Below, piece by piece: positions 1 through 5,785 of a stretch of DNA of 5,785 nucleotides. The notes beneath the pieces were generated by a model. It worked only from the letters and a program-made list of their open reading frames with translations, was not told where the DNA came from and made no database searches. This DNA comes from JAFKKF01 sp038323025 (GTDB taxonomy: Bacteria; Pseudomonadota; Alphaproteobacteria; Rhizobiales; Kaistiaceae). The DNA lies in contig JBBQGL010000192.1 in NCBI GenBank assembly GCA_038323025.1, positions 1 through 5,785 of the forward strand, written 5' to 3'. Within the stretch, counting starts at the first letter, position 1. Every line of letters begins with the position of its first letter. The translations under genes were made by a program, and so were the position numbers.

Positions 1-948
1 GACGAGCACCGGGATCCTGCCGCCGACGGCCGCCACCGCTCCGGGGAGCGCGTCCAGACCCGATGCGGCCCCATCAAGCTGGCGGCCCCCGTGGTTCGAG
101 ACGATAATTCCGTCGACGCCACGTTTCACCGCCTCCGCCGCTTCTGCCGGATGCAGGATTCCCTTCAGGATAAACGGTCCTTTCCAGAGGCGGCGCAGCT
201 AATCGACGTCAGTCAAAGACATCGAGGCGTCGAGGAGGCCCGACATGCGGCTTGCGATCGTCGTCAGGCTCTCGGTTTCCCCGGCCCGGACATAGTTGCC
301 GAAGGTGACGCGGGACAGGTCATGCCGCATGCTCCACAGCCAGGGAGTCTTCAGCACCATTCCGGCGAGGTCGCGGGGCCGGAAGCGCGGCGGGATGGTG
401 AACCCGTTGCGCACGTCGCGCTCGCGGTTGCCGAGAAGCTGGTTGTCGATCGTCAGCACCAGCGCGTCGTAGCCGCTGCTCGCCGCCCGCTCGACGAATT
501 CGCGGGTGAAGCCGCGGTCGCGGTAGACGAAAACCTGCATCCAGCGCGGCGCAACCCCCGTCGCGGCCATCGTTTCGATGGTGCACACTGAAGCATGGCT
601 GAGGCAGAAGGCAGTGCCGGCAGCTTGTGCCGCGCGCGCCGCCGCGCGCTCGCCATCCGGCCAGAGGAGACCGGACAGCCCGGTCGGACCGATGATCACC
701 GGCAAGGCGAGGCGCTGGCCGAATAGCGTCACCGACAAGTTGCGCTCGCCGGCTCCGGAAAGCGGCCGCGGCAGCAGGTCGACATCGCCGAAAGCCGCCT
801 CGTTGCGCCGGAGCGTGCGCTCGTCCTCGGCCGCCCCGTCGGCGAAATCGAAGACCGCACGCGGCAGCCGCGCCTGCGCCATGAGGCGCATGGCGTGGTT
901 GCTGTAGGCGCGCCGGCGCCAGGATGGATTTGCCTCGCGTCCGGCCAC
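1..948 (-). pseudogene. FMN-dependent 2-hydroxy acid dehydrogenase, interrupted by an in-frame TAG and cut by the window edge
   Basis: This is a member of the lactate/glycolate/mandelate oxidising flavoenzyme family, which converts an L-2-hydroxy acid to the 2-keto acid using FMN. Translation from GTG 948 gives 249 residues: the N-terminal FDFADG motif (33-38), a QVF motif (138-140) and a TID...R.RD segment (166-178). TAG at 199-201 then stops it. The same frame continues without another stop to base 1. That part encodes LWKGPFILKGIL, which carries the FMN-contacting Lys (262), and SNHGGRQLD, which carries the catalytic His (286, bases 91-93) and Arg (289). Family members usually have Trp (TGG) at the stop, so one G-to-A change explains it. 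The 249-residue product would lack the catalytic residues. Two positions that are usually Tyr are Phe (35 and 140). A weak GGAA precedes the GTG, 38 bp after the isomerase-like gene. Family assignment is firm; whether the gene is dead, misread or suppressed is open. Confidence 0.88.
199..201 (-). other. In-frame amber codon (TAG) in the FMN dehydrogenase gene
   Basis: The plus strand reads CTA, so the coding strand reads TAG after ...TDVD and before LRRLWKG. Both sides are in one frame, so this is a nonsense change and not a frameshift. The aligned family position is typically Trp (TGG). The 198 bases past the stop keep family-like coding sequence without further damage. Confidence 0.9.
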
Positions 949-986
949 CTTGGGGTTTCCGATTCTTGCCCGGCCGCCGGGTTCTC

Positions 987-1901
987 CTAGAGGCCCTGCG
1001 CCTTGAGCTTGCCGTCGATGAACTTCTTGGCGCGCGGGACGTCGCTTTCCTCGAGGTGCTCGATGATCATCGGAATGTTCGGGTGCTTCTCGGCGAGCCG
1101 CTTCAGGTAAAGATCGTAGTTGAGCGAACCGAGACCGGGCGCCGGCAGCTCGATTTCACCGACCCCGCGGAAGGTGTGGCTTTCCAGCGCGTCGGCATCG
1201 CCGATGTCGGCGTGCTTTTCGGACTTGTCGCTGCCCGAGCGTTTGACGTCCTTGGCGTGGCCGATCTTGATCTTGTCCGCGAGCGTGTCGAAGACCTGGT
1301 TCAGAATCTTGTCCATCGCATCGATGTTGTGGGTCTCGAAATAATTGGTCGGATCCATGAGCAGACCGAGGCCGGGATGATTGACCTGGGCGAACATCTT
1401 CACCGTCTCCTCGACCGAGCCGACGACGTTGTTGACGTAGGTCTCGAGCAGGAAGATCGCGCCGTGATCGTAGGCGGTCTGGGCCAGGTCGGCGATGACC
1501 TTGCGGCACTCCTCGAAACCTTCCTCGGTCTTGTTCTTCGGATGCGCCACCCAATCCGACTCGGTGTTGTAGGTACCGGTCTCGGAGATGACGTAGGGCG
1601 ATCCGAAATTCCTGGCGTTGCGGATGATCTCCTTCAGATAGCCGACGCGCTTCTCGCGCTCTTTCTTGTCCGGATGAATGATGTTGGTGTAGCCCGACAC
1701 GCAGCAGACCGGGAGGTTGTGATCGCGGAAGGTGTCGCGGACTTTTTTCGCCTTGTCCTTGGTGATCTGGCCGGCGGAAAGATCGACGTCCTTGAAGTGC
1801 AGGTCGAGTTGCACGGTGTTGAAACCGAGCGCCTTGATCTTCTCCGCCGACTCCTTCAGTCCGTAGGGGAAATATCCGGTGAATATGCCAACCTGCATCA
1901 T
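987..1901 (-). CDS. Sugar phosphate isomerase/epimerase-like TIM-barrel protein
   Basis: This 304-residue protein belongs to the xylose isomerase-like/AP endonuclease 2 TIM-barrel superfamily, whose members isomerise, epimerise or cleave sugars and keto-sugars with a divalent metal. It opens on a first barrel strand (VGIFTGYFPYG, 4-14) and carries the expected ligand pattern: Glu153 in LLETYV, Asp183 in LMDPTN, His215 in IGHAKD and Glu281 in IIEHL. Glu107 in SETGTYN and Arg245-Gly-Val-Gly in the late loop are further candidate active-site residues. No signal peptide or membrane segment is seen, so it is probably cytoplasmic. The start is the first of two adjacent ATGs, with GGGAGG (1911-1916) about 9 nt upstream. 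It begins 30 bp after the oxidoreductase gene, so the two are probably co-transcribed. It is unusually Lys-rich (about 29 Lys, 11 Arg), unlike the Arg-rich FMN enzyme. The exact reaction is unknown. Confidence 0.9.
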   Translation of the reverse strand: MMQVGIFTGYFPYGLKESAEKIKALGFNTVQLDLHFKDVDLSAGQITKDKAKKVRDTFRDHNLPVCCVSGYTNIIHPDKKEREKRVGYLKEIIRNARNFGSPYVISETGTYNTESDWVAHPKNKTEEGFEECRKVIADLAQTAYDHGAIFLLETYVNNVVGSVEETVKMFAQVNHPGLGLLMDPTNYFETHNIDAMDKILNQVFDTLADKIKIGHAKDVKRSGSDKSEKHADIGDADALESHTFRGVGEIELPAPGLGSLNYDLYLKRLAEKHPNIPMIIEHLEESDVPRAKKFIDGKLKAQGL

Positions 1902-1931
1902 GATTTGGTTCCTCCCAAGCGTTTCTGGTTA

Positions 1932-3020
1932 TCAGATCCTGATTTCGGACAGTTTCACGGTGCGGCCTTCCGCGATGGAGCGGTAACCCGCCTCGATCAG
2001 GGCGACCGTCTTGACGTTATCGGCGACCGTGAGGGCTGGTTCGCTGCCGGTTTTCACGGAATGCTGTAGCTGCTCCATCACCCCCTTGAAGGCGTGCGGG
2101 AACCACATGGTGTCCCACGTCGGGGTGACCCATTTGCCCCCGGTTGTCTTCTTCGAGGCATAGGTCAGCGTCGAGGCGGTCCCGGTCGGCCAGCCGATCG
2201 TGCCCTTGGCGACGCCCTCGGTGCCTTCGACACGCCACCCGATGTAGACGTCGGAGTCGAAGCCGGCCTCGCGTGGACCGGACCACACGTCCTCCAGCGA
2301 CAGGGCGAGGACTCCGGACTCGAATTTGAGCGTCGAGACGGTTATGCCGTCCTCGTGCTCGAACGTGGTGCGCGGATCCTGCCGGGCGACGGTGAAGATC
2401 TCGGTCGGCTCGCCAAACAGGAAGCGAAGGACGTCGAGGTGGTGGACGCTCATGTTGGCGAGCGTCAAACGGTCGTAGTCCTCGAGAAAGGTCTGCCAAT
2501 GCGGGATGGCGTGCATCTCGATCTTGGCGAAGACGGTTTCGCCGAGTTCCTTGCGGTCGAGGATCTGCTTGAGCACGCGCATCGACTGATCGTAGCGCAT
2601 GTTCTGGTTGACCGAGAGAATCTTGCCGGCGGCTTTGGCAGCGTCGCGAAGCTCTATGGCGGCCTCCAGCGTCAGCGACAGTGGCTTCTGCGCAAGGATG
2701 CCCCGGATATGCTTCTGCTTCAGGGCAAGCTTGATCAGTTCGGGCTGCTGGTCCGGCGGATAGGCGATGTCCACGATCTCGACGGCGGGATCCTCGATCA
2801 GCGCCTTCGGCGTATCGTGAACCTTCGCTATGCCCCAGCGCTCGGCGACCTTGGCGGCCCGGTCCCGGGTGCGCGAGGCGATCGCGACGACCGGGAAGCC
2901 GGCGTCCTTGTAGGCGGCAAGGTGGCACTCTGCCATGATCATGCCGGCGCCGATGCAGCCGATCTTGAGGTCGCGGCTGCGGATCGGTGGATCGGGCTCG
3001 AAGCCTTTCGCATCCGGCAT
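1932..3020 (-). CDS. Gfo/Idh/MocA family NAD(P)-dependent oxidoreductase
   Basis: This 362-residue soluble dehydrogenase is related to glucose-fructose oxidoreductase and inositol 2-dehydrogenase, which oxidise a ring or chain hydroxyl of a sugar or polyol with NAD(P). The N-terminal Rossmann fold shows IGCIGAGMI (20-28) and a basic SRTRDRA stretch (49-55) after the second strand. The family's EKP signature appears as QKP (111-113), with Lys112 the expected catalytic or cofactor residue. The C-terminal substrate domain has SVHHLD (191-196), with Asp and His at the usual active-site position. The reading frame stays open upstream to 3191, but ATG 3020 is preferred: it has a strong Shine-Dalgarno 6 nt upstream, and the Rossmann strand begins about 20 residues in. 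The longer start would overlap the end of the preceding dehydratase. The gene sits 56 bp after that dehydratase and 30 bp before the TIM-barrel gene. It probably oxidises the pathway sugar; the substrate is unknown. Confidence 0.93.
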   Translation of the reverse strand: MPDAKGFEPDPPIRSRDLKIGCIGAGMIMAECHLAAYKDAGFPVVAIASRTRDRAAKVAERWGIAKVHDTPKALIEDPAVEIVDIAYPPDQQPELIKLALKQKHIRGILAQKPLSLTLEAAIELRDAAKAAGKILSVNQNMRYDQSMRVLKQILDRKELGETVFAKIEMHAIPHWQTFLEDYDRLTLANMSVHHLDVLRFLFGEPTEIFTVARQDPRTTFEHEDGITVSTLKFESGVLALSLEDVWSGPREAGFDSDVYIGWRVEGTEGVAKGTIGWPTGTASTLTYASKKTTGGKWVTPTWDTMWFPHAFKGVMEQLQHSVKTGSEPALTVADNVKTVALIEAGYRSIAEGRTVKLSEIRI

Positions 3021-3026
3021 ATGTGT

Positions 3027-3034
3027 CTCCCCCC
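3027..3034 (-). promoter_or_regulatory. Ribosome binding site deciding the oxidoreductase start
   Basis: The coding strand reads GGGGGGAG, then 6 nt (ACACAT), then ATG at 3020. This strong purine-rich site supports the 362-residue protein over a form extended by 57 residues upstream. Confidence 0.75.
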
Positions 3035-3076
3035 TTGTTCCCGCCTCTTCGGGCGTGTTGGTCGAGATATACCCAA

Positions 3077-4192
3077 TCAGAGCGGCTGGGCGAAGCGCCG
3101 TGTTGCCTCCTCGGTCAGCGTGGTTCCGGCGCCAGGCATTTGCGGAACCGCGTAGGCCCCCGCTTGCACGGCGATCGGCTCGACGAAGCAATCCATGATC
3201 CAGGGGATGTATTCCAGCATGGTGGTAGCAGGGTGCCAGACGGCGAGGTGCACGTGGATCTGCCCCATGTCGCCGACATGGGGAACCACCGGCAACCGGC
3301 GGGCATAAGCGGCCTCGGCGACGGTGATGTATTCGGTGATGCCGCCAAGACGGGTTACGTCCGGCTGGACGAAATGCACGGCGCCGGCGTCCATGAAGGC
3401 GGTGAAGGCGTCCGCCGTATAGAGCTGCTCGCCCAGCGCGATCGGGATCGGAGTCGAGCGGGCCAAGGCGGCGTGGGAGGCGACGTCGTCGTACCAGAGC
3501 GGCTCTTCGAACCAGAAGATATCAAGCGGCGCGGCAAGGGCGCAGAAGCGCATGCATGTGGGCAGATCCCACTTGCCGTTGCCGTCGACGGCTATGGTGA
3601 CGGCATCGCCGACGGCCTTGCGGACTTTCTCGATCCGGGCGAGATCCTTGGTCAGGTCGTCTGATCCTACCTTCAGTTTCAGGCGCTTGTAGCCGTCGAC
3701 CTCAACCGCGCGGAGACTCCCTTCGACCAGCTGGTCGGTCGGGATCGAGAGCCAGCCGATATCGGTATTGTAGGCCTCGAGGCGGGAAGAAGTCGCGCCG
3801 CCAAGCAGCTTCCAGAGCGGCACCCCGGCGATCTTGGCCTTCACGTCCCAAAGGGCGATGTCGACCGCGGCCAGCGCCAACTGGGTTATCCCGGCCCGGC
3901 CGACCCATTGCAGCGCCGGGAAGCGGGCAAGCTTTCGCCAGAGGCGAGTGATATCGCCAGCGTCCTCTCCGATCAGCAGGTCGGCATAGCACCCGCGAAT
4001 GCAGGCGGTGATCAACTGGTCGGACGCCAGGTGTGCGTGGGTGCCGGTGAATCCGTAGCCGGCTTTGCCGCCTTCGACGGTGATGCGGACGCCGACCACG
4101 CCCCAGTGCGTGATCGTGTGGCTCGAATCGGAAATCGAGCTGCGATTAAGCGGTACGTGCAGAATGAAGGGTTCGACAGCGATTATCTTCAA
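3077..4192 (-). CDS. Mandelate racemase/muconate lactonizing enzyme family protein (MR subgroup, probable sugar-acid dehydratase)
   Basis: This is a 371-residue, full-length enolase-superfamily enzyme with an N-terminal capping domain (about 1-125) and a (beta/alpha)7-beta barrel. The MR-subgroup set is complete: a Lys-Leu-Lys pair (172, 174), metal ligands Asp203 (in AVDGNG), Glu229 (in FEEP) and Glu255 (in GEQ), and the Asp278 (QPDVTRLGG)-His305 (PHVGD) dyad. Such enzymes use Mg2+ to abstract the alpha proton of a carboxylate, then racemise it or dehydrate an acid sugar. The sugar-pathway neighbours favour dehydration to a 2-keto-3-deoxy acid, but the substrate is not identifiable by eye. 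The start is TTG, with GAGG 6 nt upstream, and gives the usual MKIIAVEPF opening. It follows the other dehydratase by 153 bp, a gap that contains a perfect palindrome, so it may have its own promoter. A 21-bp inverted repeat lies over the His305 region. Confidence 0.93.
   Translation of the reverse strand: MKIIAVEPFILHVPLNRSSISDSSHTITHWGVVGVRITVEGGKAGYGFTGTHAHLASDQLITACIRGCYADLLIGEDAGDITRLWRKLARFPALQWVGRAGITQLALAAVDIALWDVKAKIAGVPLWKLLGGATSSRLEAYNTDIGWLSIPTDQLVEGSLRAVEVDGYKRLKLKVGSDDLTKDLARIEKVRKAVGDAVTIAVDGNGKWDLPTCMRFCALAAPLDIFWFEEPLWYDDVASHAALARSTPIPIALGEQLYTADAFTAFMDAGAVHFVQPDVTRLGGITEYITVAEAAYARRLPVVPHVGDMGQIHVHLAVWHPATTMLEYIPWIMDCFVEPIAVQAGAYAVPQMPGAGTTLTEEATRRFAQPL
3263..3283. repeat. 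Perfect inverted repeat inside the MR-family gene
   Basis: Two perfect 10-base arms (CCCCATGTCG and CGACATGGGG) flank a single central base. It lies in coding sequence for the PHVGDMG motif that carries the catalytic His305. It may be an accident of codon choice in a conserved motif, or an intragenic protein-binding or RNA hairpin site. Confidence 0.6.
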
Positions 4193-4198
4193 CGCGGA

Positions 4199-4202
4199 CC
4201 TC
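4199..4202 (-). promoter_or_regulatory. Ribosome binding site for the TTG start of the MR-family gene
   Basis: GAGG on the coding strand is followed by 6 nt and then TTG AAG ATA ATC. The nearby ATG, 16 nt upstream of the TTG, is in another frame. The TTG therefore looks like the true start. Confidence 0.6.
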
Positions 4203-4256
4203 GATCATGGGAGAACAGACGAGACGGGGAACAAATACGTTTTCGGGTTGGAGTTA

Positions 4257-4274
4257 AATCCTGCGCGCAGGATT
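4257..4274. promoter_or_regulatory. Perfect 18-bp palindrome, candidate operator
   Basis: AATCCTGCGCGCAGGATT is identical to its own reverse complement. It is intergenic, about 65 bp upstream of the TTG start of the MR-family gene and 71 bp past the stop of the DgoD-like gene. Size, symmetry and position suit a site for a dimeric sugar-acid repressor (LacI, GntR or similar), but no regulator is in view. There is no following T-run, so it is not a typical terminator. Confidence 0.5.
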
Positions 4275-4345
4275 CTTCTCGCAACCCTGGATCGCGAAGG
4301 CAGGCGAGCGGCCTGGCATCAATGCGCTGAACAGCACCGCACGCC

Positions 4346-5518
4346 TCACCAATCGACGATGGTCCCATCGTCGAGCACCGCGTTGGTGGCATGCAGCACC
4401 TCCTGCTTGAAGGGATGGCGCGCCGCCACGGCTTCATCGACCTCTACACCCAACCCGGGTTGCTCGGGCACCTGCCAGTGGCCGTCGACCATCCGGATCG
4501 GCCCTCGCACCACGTCGAAATACCAGGGCACGGCGCCCACCATCTCTTCCTGGATCACGTGATTGGGAGTCGAGACCGCGAAATGCAGCGCCGCCACGCC
4601 GGCGATCGGCCCAAGGGGATTGTGCGGCGCGACGCCGATCGAGGCCGCCTCGGCCATGGCGGCGATCTTCTTCGCTTCGAGCAGGCCGCCGCAATGGCAG
4701 ATGTCGGGCTGGACGATATCGATTGCCCGGCTGCGGAACAGTTCGTCGAATTCGAAGCGGTCGATGAGACGCTCGCCGGTCGCGATCGGCACGCTGGTCT
4801 TGGCGGCAACCGCCGCCAGCCCCGCCGTCTCGCCCGGCGGGAGGACCTCCTCGACGAACATCGGACGGCCGGGAGCCAAGGCTTCGATATACGCCAGGGC
4901 GGCGCCCGCCGAGGCTGGCCTTCCGTGGAAATCGACCATGATTTCGATGGACGGGCCAACCGCCGAGCGCAGCGCTTCCATCATCCCGCCGACTCGTTCA
5001 ACGTCGGCAGTCGGCGCATGGAAGTGGGTATACGGGATGAAGACCGCCTTGAACGCGGTGTAGCCTCGCTCGATCACTGCGCGGGCGTGTTCGACGAGCG
5101 GCGCAGTCTCCAACGTTTCGTAGACGGCGCGCATGTCGCCGAAGCCGAGGTGGGTGTACACCCGCACCTTGTCACGCACCTTGCCGCCGAGAAGACGCCA
5201 GACCGGCAGGCCAAGCGACTTGCCGAAGATGTCCCACAGGGCGATCTCGATGCCGGAGATCGCGCTCATGCCGATCACGCCGAGCCGCCAGAACGAGTGC
5301 TTCTTCATCGCCCGCACCGCCTGCTCGATGTCGCGTGGGTCGCGGCCGATCATCAGCGGCGCCAGATCCTCGACCGCACCGACCACGCCGCGGGTCTTCC
5401 ACTCCAGCGTCGCCTCGCCCCAGCCATAGAGTCCGGCGACATCGGTTTCGACCCGGACGAAGACCCAGTTGCGCATCTCGGCGTTGACGACGACCGTACG
5501 GATGGCGGTGATTTTCAA
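4346..5518 (-). CDS. Enolase-superfamily sugar-acid dehydratase, D-galactonate dehydratase (DgoD)-like
   Basis: This 390-residue protein is full length for the family. Residues match the DgoD-like branch of the mandelate racemase subgroup: YGWGEAT (31-37), MSAISGIEIALWDI (84-97), Asp196-Phe-His198-Gly-Arg, Glu223-Glu224, Gly-Glu249-Arg, Gln-Pro-Asp272 and Pro-His299-Asn-Pro-Leu-Gly-Pro, ending in ...VDW as DgoD ends in ...AEW. The expected reaction is Mg2+-dependent dehydration of an aldonic acid to a 2-keto-3-deoxy acid in the cytoplasm. It has one Lys (157) where MR has Lys-x-Lys, and Val225 replaces the Pro of the usual EEP motif. TTG 5518 is preferred because it gives the canonical MKITAIR opening and AAGGTG lies 9 nt upstream; GTG 5530 is the alternative. 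The frame stays open to 5737, but that part lies opposite the divergent lactonase. It is the first gene of the minus-strand series. Specificity for galactonate itself is not established. Confidence 0.93.
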   Translation of the reverse strand: MKITAIRTVVVNAEMRNWVFVRVETDVAGLYGWGEATLEWKTRGVVGAVEDLAPLMIGRDPRDIEQAVRAMKKHSFWRLGVIGMSAISGIEIALWDIFGKSLGLPVWRLLGGKVRDKVRVYTHLGFGDMRAVYETLETAPLVEHARAVIERGYTAFKAVFIPYTHFHAPTADVERVGGMMEALRSAVGPSIEIMVDFHGRPASAGAALAYIEALAPGRPMFVEEVLPPGETAGLAAVAAKTSVPIATGERLIDRFEFDELFRSRAIDIVQPDICHCGGLLEAKKIAAMAEAASIGVAPHNPLGPIAGVAALHFAVSTPNHVIQEEMVGAVPWYFDVVRGPIRMVDGHWQVPEQPGLGVEVDEAVAARHPFKQEVLHATNAVLDDGTIVDW

Positions 5519-5527
5519 GAGAGTCTG

Positions 5528-5533
5528 CACCTT
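5528..5533 (-). promoter_or_regulatory. Probable ribosome binding site for the DgoD-like gene
   Basis: AAGGTG on the coding strand lies 9 nt before TTG 5518. The GTG at 5530, the competing start, overlaps this motif and has no clear Shine-Dalgarno of its own. Confidence 0.45.
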
Positions 5534-5638
5534 GAAGTTGAGAACGGCGACGGGGCGATTGGCCGCGCTTGCGAAGGCCCTCGCGACCGTATCGAATGCT
5601 ATCACAGGGTTAGCTGAATCCGGCGATCGATGACAGTC

Positions 5639-5646
5639 GGGGGGAG
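5639..5646 (+). promoter_or_regulatory. Ribosome binding site for the lactonase gene
   Basis: GGGGGGAG ends 7 nt before GTG 5654, a normal spacing. This favours a GTG start over the upstream ATG at 5630. Confidence 0.5.
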
Positions 5647-5653
5647 TTCGTTG

Positions 5654-5785
5654 GTGGGTGACCGCGTGAGCATCGAATGCGTCGTTGATGCCCGCAACCG
5701 GTTGGGCGAAGTGCCGGTCTGGGACGTGCGCGAGCAAGCGCTTTACTGGGTGGACATAGAGGGCAAGCTCCTGCAGCGGCTGACG
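5654..5785 (+). CDS. SMP-30/gluconolactonase/LRE family protein, N-terminal fragment
   Basis: The open frame runs off the right edge, so only the first 44 or so residues are seen. They match the opening of the SMP-30/gluconolactonase beta-propeller family: RLGEVPVWD, in which Glu19 is the expected divalent-metal ligand, then LYWVDIEGKLL, the first propeller strand. Family members hydrolyse sugar lactones to aldonic acids, the step just before an aldonate dehydratase, which fits the divergent neighbour. GTG 5654 is preferred because GGGGGGAG (5639-5646) ends 7 nt upstream. ATG 5630, TTG 5651 and GTG 5666 are in the same frame and cannot be excluded; ATG 5630 has only a weak upstream site. Family is confident from these residues; exact substrate and start are not. 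Confidence 0.85.
   Translation, partial: MGDRVSIECVVDARNRLGEVPVWDVREQALYWVDIEGKLLQRLT

Larger units (their letters stand above)
4193..4345 (-). promoter_or_regulatory. Intergenic gap between the two dehydratase genes, possible internal promoter/operator
   Basis: This 153-bp gap is the longest within the minus-strand series; the others are 30-56 bp. It holds a perfect 18-bp palindrome but no obvious rho-independent terminator. A TTGCGA-like element lies just upstream of the palindrome on the minus strand. Only weak -10-like candidates (GATTTA, TTTAAC) follow, at spacings I cannot defend. A separate promoter for the downstream four genes is therefore an inference. Confidence 0.35.
5519..5653. 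promoter_or_regulatory. Divergent intergenic region between the DgoD-like dehydratase and the lactonase
   Basis: About 135 bp separate the two divergent starts, so promoters for both transcripts must lie here or within the neighbouring gene ends. On the minus strand, TTCAGC followed after 17 bp by TCGATA is a possible promoter; on the plus strand, TTGCGA (5569-5574) is a possible -35. Neither is strong. I see no long perfect palindrome here, and the 4257-4274 palindrome is not repeated. Confidence 0.4.

Noticed and set aside
1..198. A separate gene or frameshifted fragment downstream of the TAG
   Set aside because: The sequence continues the same protein in the same frame, so it is the rest of the FMN enzyme after a nonsense codon.
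924..2069. Long plus-strand open frame (381 codons) opposite the TIM-barrel gene
   Set aside because: It is antisense to a gene with clear family motifs and its translation has no recognisable fold; high-GC codon bias creates such frames.
3035..3076. Small CGCC/GGCG hairpin between the MR-family gene and the oxidoreductase gene
   Set aside because: The stem is only 4 bp with no T-run, too weak to call a terminator or attenuator.
2094..3155. Long plus-strand open frame opposite the Gfo/Idh/MocA gene
   Set aside because: It is a shadow of a well-supported minus-strand gene with no motifs of its own.
3021..3191. N-terminal extension of the oxidoreductase to 3191
   Set aside because: It overlaps the end of the MR-family gene, adds residues unlike the family, and ignores the strong ribosome binding site before ATG 3020.
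4257..4274. The palindrome as a rho-independent terminator for the DgoD-like gene
   Set aside because: No T-run follows on the minus strand, only ATTTAACT.
4391..5617. Long plus-strand open frame (408 codons) opposite the DgoD-like gene
   Set aside because: It is antisense to a gene with a full set of catalytic residues; the translation is Arg/Asp/His-rich and resembles no family.
5591..5680. Nine-base direct repeat ATCGAATGC at 5591 and 5672
   Set aside because: It is short, and one copy lies inside lactonase coding sequence; probably coincidence.
5519..5737. N-terminal extension of the DgoD-like dehydratase to 5737
   Set aside because: It would add 73 residues absent from the family and overlap the oppositely oriented lactonase coding sequence.

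Overview
The window is high-GC bacterial DNA, dense with genes, in the style of a soil or rhizosphere alphaproteobacterium (perhaps Hyphomicrobiales). That placement is inferred from composition and protein style only. It holds six protein-coding regions and no RNA gene, insertion sequence or CRISPR array. No stretch longer than 300 bases lacks a gene.

Five genes lie head to tail on the minus strand, read from right to left. They are a DgoD-like sugar-acid dehydratase (4346-5518), a second and different dehydratase or racemase of the mandelate racemase type (3077-4192), a Gfo/Idh/MocA NAD(P)-dependent oxidoreductase (1932-3020), a sugar phosphate isomerase/epimerase-type TIM barrel (987-1901), and an FMN-dependent 2-hydroxy acid dehydrogenase (948 to beyond base 1). 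The last is interrupted by an in-frame TAG where the family has Trp. On the plus strand, running off the right edge, is the N-terminus of an SMP-30/gluconolactonase-type lactonase (from about 5654). It is divergent from the dehydratase across about 135 bp that probably hold both promoters.

Together the genes resemble a non-phosphorylative sugar or sugar-acid catabolic locus. The oxidoreductase would oxidise a sugar, the lactonase would open the resulting lactone, and one or both enolase-superfamily enzymes would dehydrate the aldonic acid to a 2-keto-3-deoxy acid. The TIM barrel would isomerise or cleave an intermediate, and the FMN enzyme would oxidise a 2-hydroxy acid product. The substrate cannot be read from the sequence, and no transporter or regulator lies in the window.

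Notable points are the amber codon in the FMN enzyme, a perfect 18-bp palindrome in the only sizeable gap inside the minus-strand series, non-ATG starts on four of the six genes, and two dehydratases with different catalytic signatures.
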